A DNA stretch of 7,840 nt, from positions 1 to 7,840 of the forward strand of contig CAMBZY010000141.1 of the NCBI GenBank assembly GCA_945872325.1, written 5' to 3'. Under the pieces are notes generated by a model. The model was not told where the DNA came from. It was given only the letters and a program-made list of their open reading frames with translations, and made no database searches. Positions 7,570-7,840 of the stretch are shown piece by piece. The first letter of the stretch is position 1. The number at the start of each line of letters is the position of its first letter. This DNA comes from Candidatus Kuenenia stuttgartensis. Lineage in GTDB: Bacteria > Planctomycetota > Planctomycetia > Isosphaerales > Isosphaeraceae. The position numbers were made by a program, and so were the translations under genes.

Positions 7570-7595
7570 TACAATAATTATACACATTTATTGTA
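7570..7595. promoter_or_regulatory. 26-bp dyad overlapping the -10 box (possible operator)
   Basis: TACAATAA at 7570-7577 and TTATTGTA at 7588-7595 are perfect 8-bp inverted copies around a 10-bp centre that contains most of the -10 box. The placement would suit a repressor that blocks RNA polymerase. AT-richness makes chance symmetry easier, so this is tentative. Confidence 0.4.
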
Positions 7596-7606
7596 CTGTT
7601 TGACAA
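7577..7606 (-). promoter_or_regulatory. Sigma-70-like promoter for the redoxin/cytochrome/copper gene
   Basis: On the minus strand a -35 box TTGTCA (7606-7601) is separated by 18 bases from a perfect -10 box TATAAT (7582-7577). Transcription would begin near 7570 and leave a leader of about 40 bases before the ATG at 7529. It is the best promoter match in the window. Confidence 0.65.
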
Positions 7607-7627
7607 GTCAGGTTTTGAGAGTGTCCT

Positions 7628-7763
7628 GTAAGGTGGTGATGCATCCCACCCGCATCACCCAATCACTTGCGATCGGTTTTGGTTTCATGGAGGATTTATG
7701 GATCTAAAGGCAACAACGGCAAGGTTTAGTTGATTGCGCGGGTGGGATGCTTCACCGCCCTAC
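7628..7763. repeat. 136-bp element bounded by imperfect 26-bp inverted repeats (MITE/REP-like)
   Basis: The left arm (7628-7653) and the inverted right arm (7738-7763) agree at 23 of 26 positions. The shared core GCATCCCACCCGC is identical over 13 bases at the inner end, and the outer ends are GTAAGGTGG and GTAGGGCGG. The interior is 84 bp and has no convincing gene. No obvious target-site duplication is seen just outside the arms. As RNA it could form a long-armed stem with a large loop. It may be a non-autonomous mobile element, a REP-type repeat or a decayed insertion; other copies cannot be looked for in this window. Confidence 0.6.
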
Positions 7764-7840
7764 GAATTCATTTTCCCATCGGATATCATTTTTAGGCGGC
7801 GGATCTTTTCGTTGCGGAAGTCATCGCAGCATTTTTGAGC
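7760..7840 (-). CDS. Possible C-terminal end of an unidentified ORF (partial)
   Basis: From the window edge one minus-strand frame stays open for 26 codons and ends at TAG (7762-7760). It reads AQKCCDDFRNEKIRRL and then KMISDGKMNS. The other two minus frames close quickly. The charged FRNEKIRRL segment looks protein-like but is too short to assign to a family. The stop codon lies within the right arm of the inverted repeat, so the element may supply the end of this protein. It could also be chance open frame. Confidence 0.3.
   Translation of the reverse strand, partial: AQKCCDDFRNEKIRRLKMISDGKMNS

Noticed and set aside
7519..7707. A 62-codon plus-strand frame upstream of the redoxin gene
   Set aside because: It overlaps the redoxin start, the promoter and the inverted-repeat arm, and the translation looks random. 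These features explain the region better.
7694..7729. An 11-codon frame on the plus strand inside the repeat element, preceded by GGAGG
   Set aside because: Too short, with a 4-base spacer and no sign of conservation; a GGAGG will occur by chance.

Overview
The window looks like chromosomal DNA of a planctomycete-type bacterium. This is inferred from gene content and is not proven: a secreted redoxin / cytochrome c / copper-oxygenase fusion, a FGAM synthase of intermediate size, and weak or missing Shine-Dalgarno sequences at several starts. All convincing genes lie on the minus strand, so the biological order runs from high to low coordinates. No tRNA, rRNA, CRISPR array or insertion sequence with a transposase was seen.

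Right edge (7840 to 7530): a possible C-terminal end of an unidentified ORF, whose stop codon lies in one arm of an imperfect 26-bp inverted repeat. The two arms enclose 84 bp and make a 136-bp MITE- or REP-like element. Next comes a good sigma-70-like promoter pointing into the next gene, with a 26-bp dyad across its -10 box.

Gene 1 (7529 to 5403): a 708-aa exported multidomain redox protein. It has a signal peptide, a redoxin domain, a single-haem cytochrome c domain, a peptidylglycine-monooxygenase-like dicopper module with all six expected ligands, and a C-terminal EF-hand pair. A clear intrinsic terminator follows (5376 to 5336), so it appears to be a separate transcription unit.

Genes 2 to 5 (5225 to 1) look like one operon that mixes aromatic amino acid and purine synthesis. 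They are prephenate/arogenate dehydrogenase (tyrA-like), FGAM synthase with two PurS-like domains fused at its N terminus (purL), a NYN-domain putative ribonuclease, and the start of the PurQ glutaminase subunit, cut by the window edge. PurL and PurQ together would carry out the fourth step of purine synthesis (FGAR + glutamine + ATP to FGAM). The fused N-terminal domains probably replace a separate PurS. The NYN protein between purL and purQ has no known role in this pathway and is the main puzzle of the operon. Large plus-strand reading frames opposite purL and the NYN gene are judged to be shadows.
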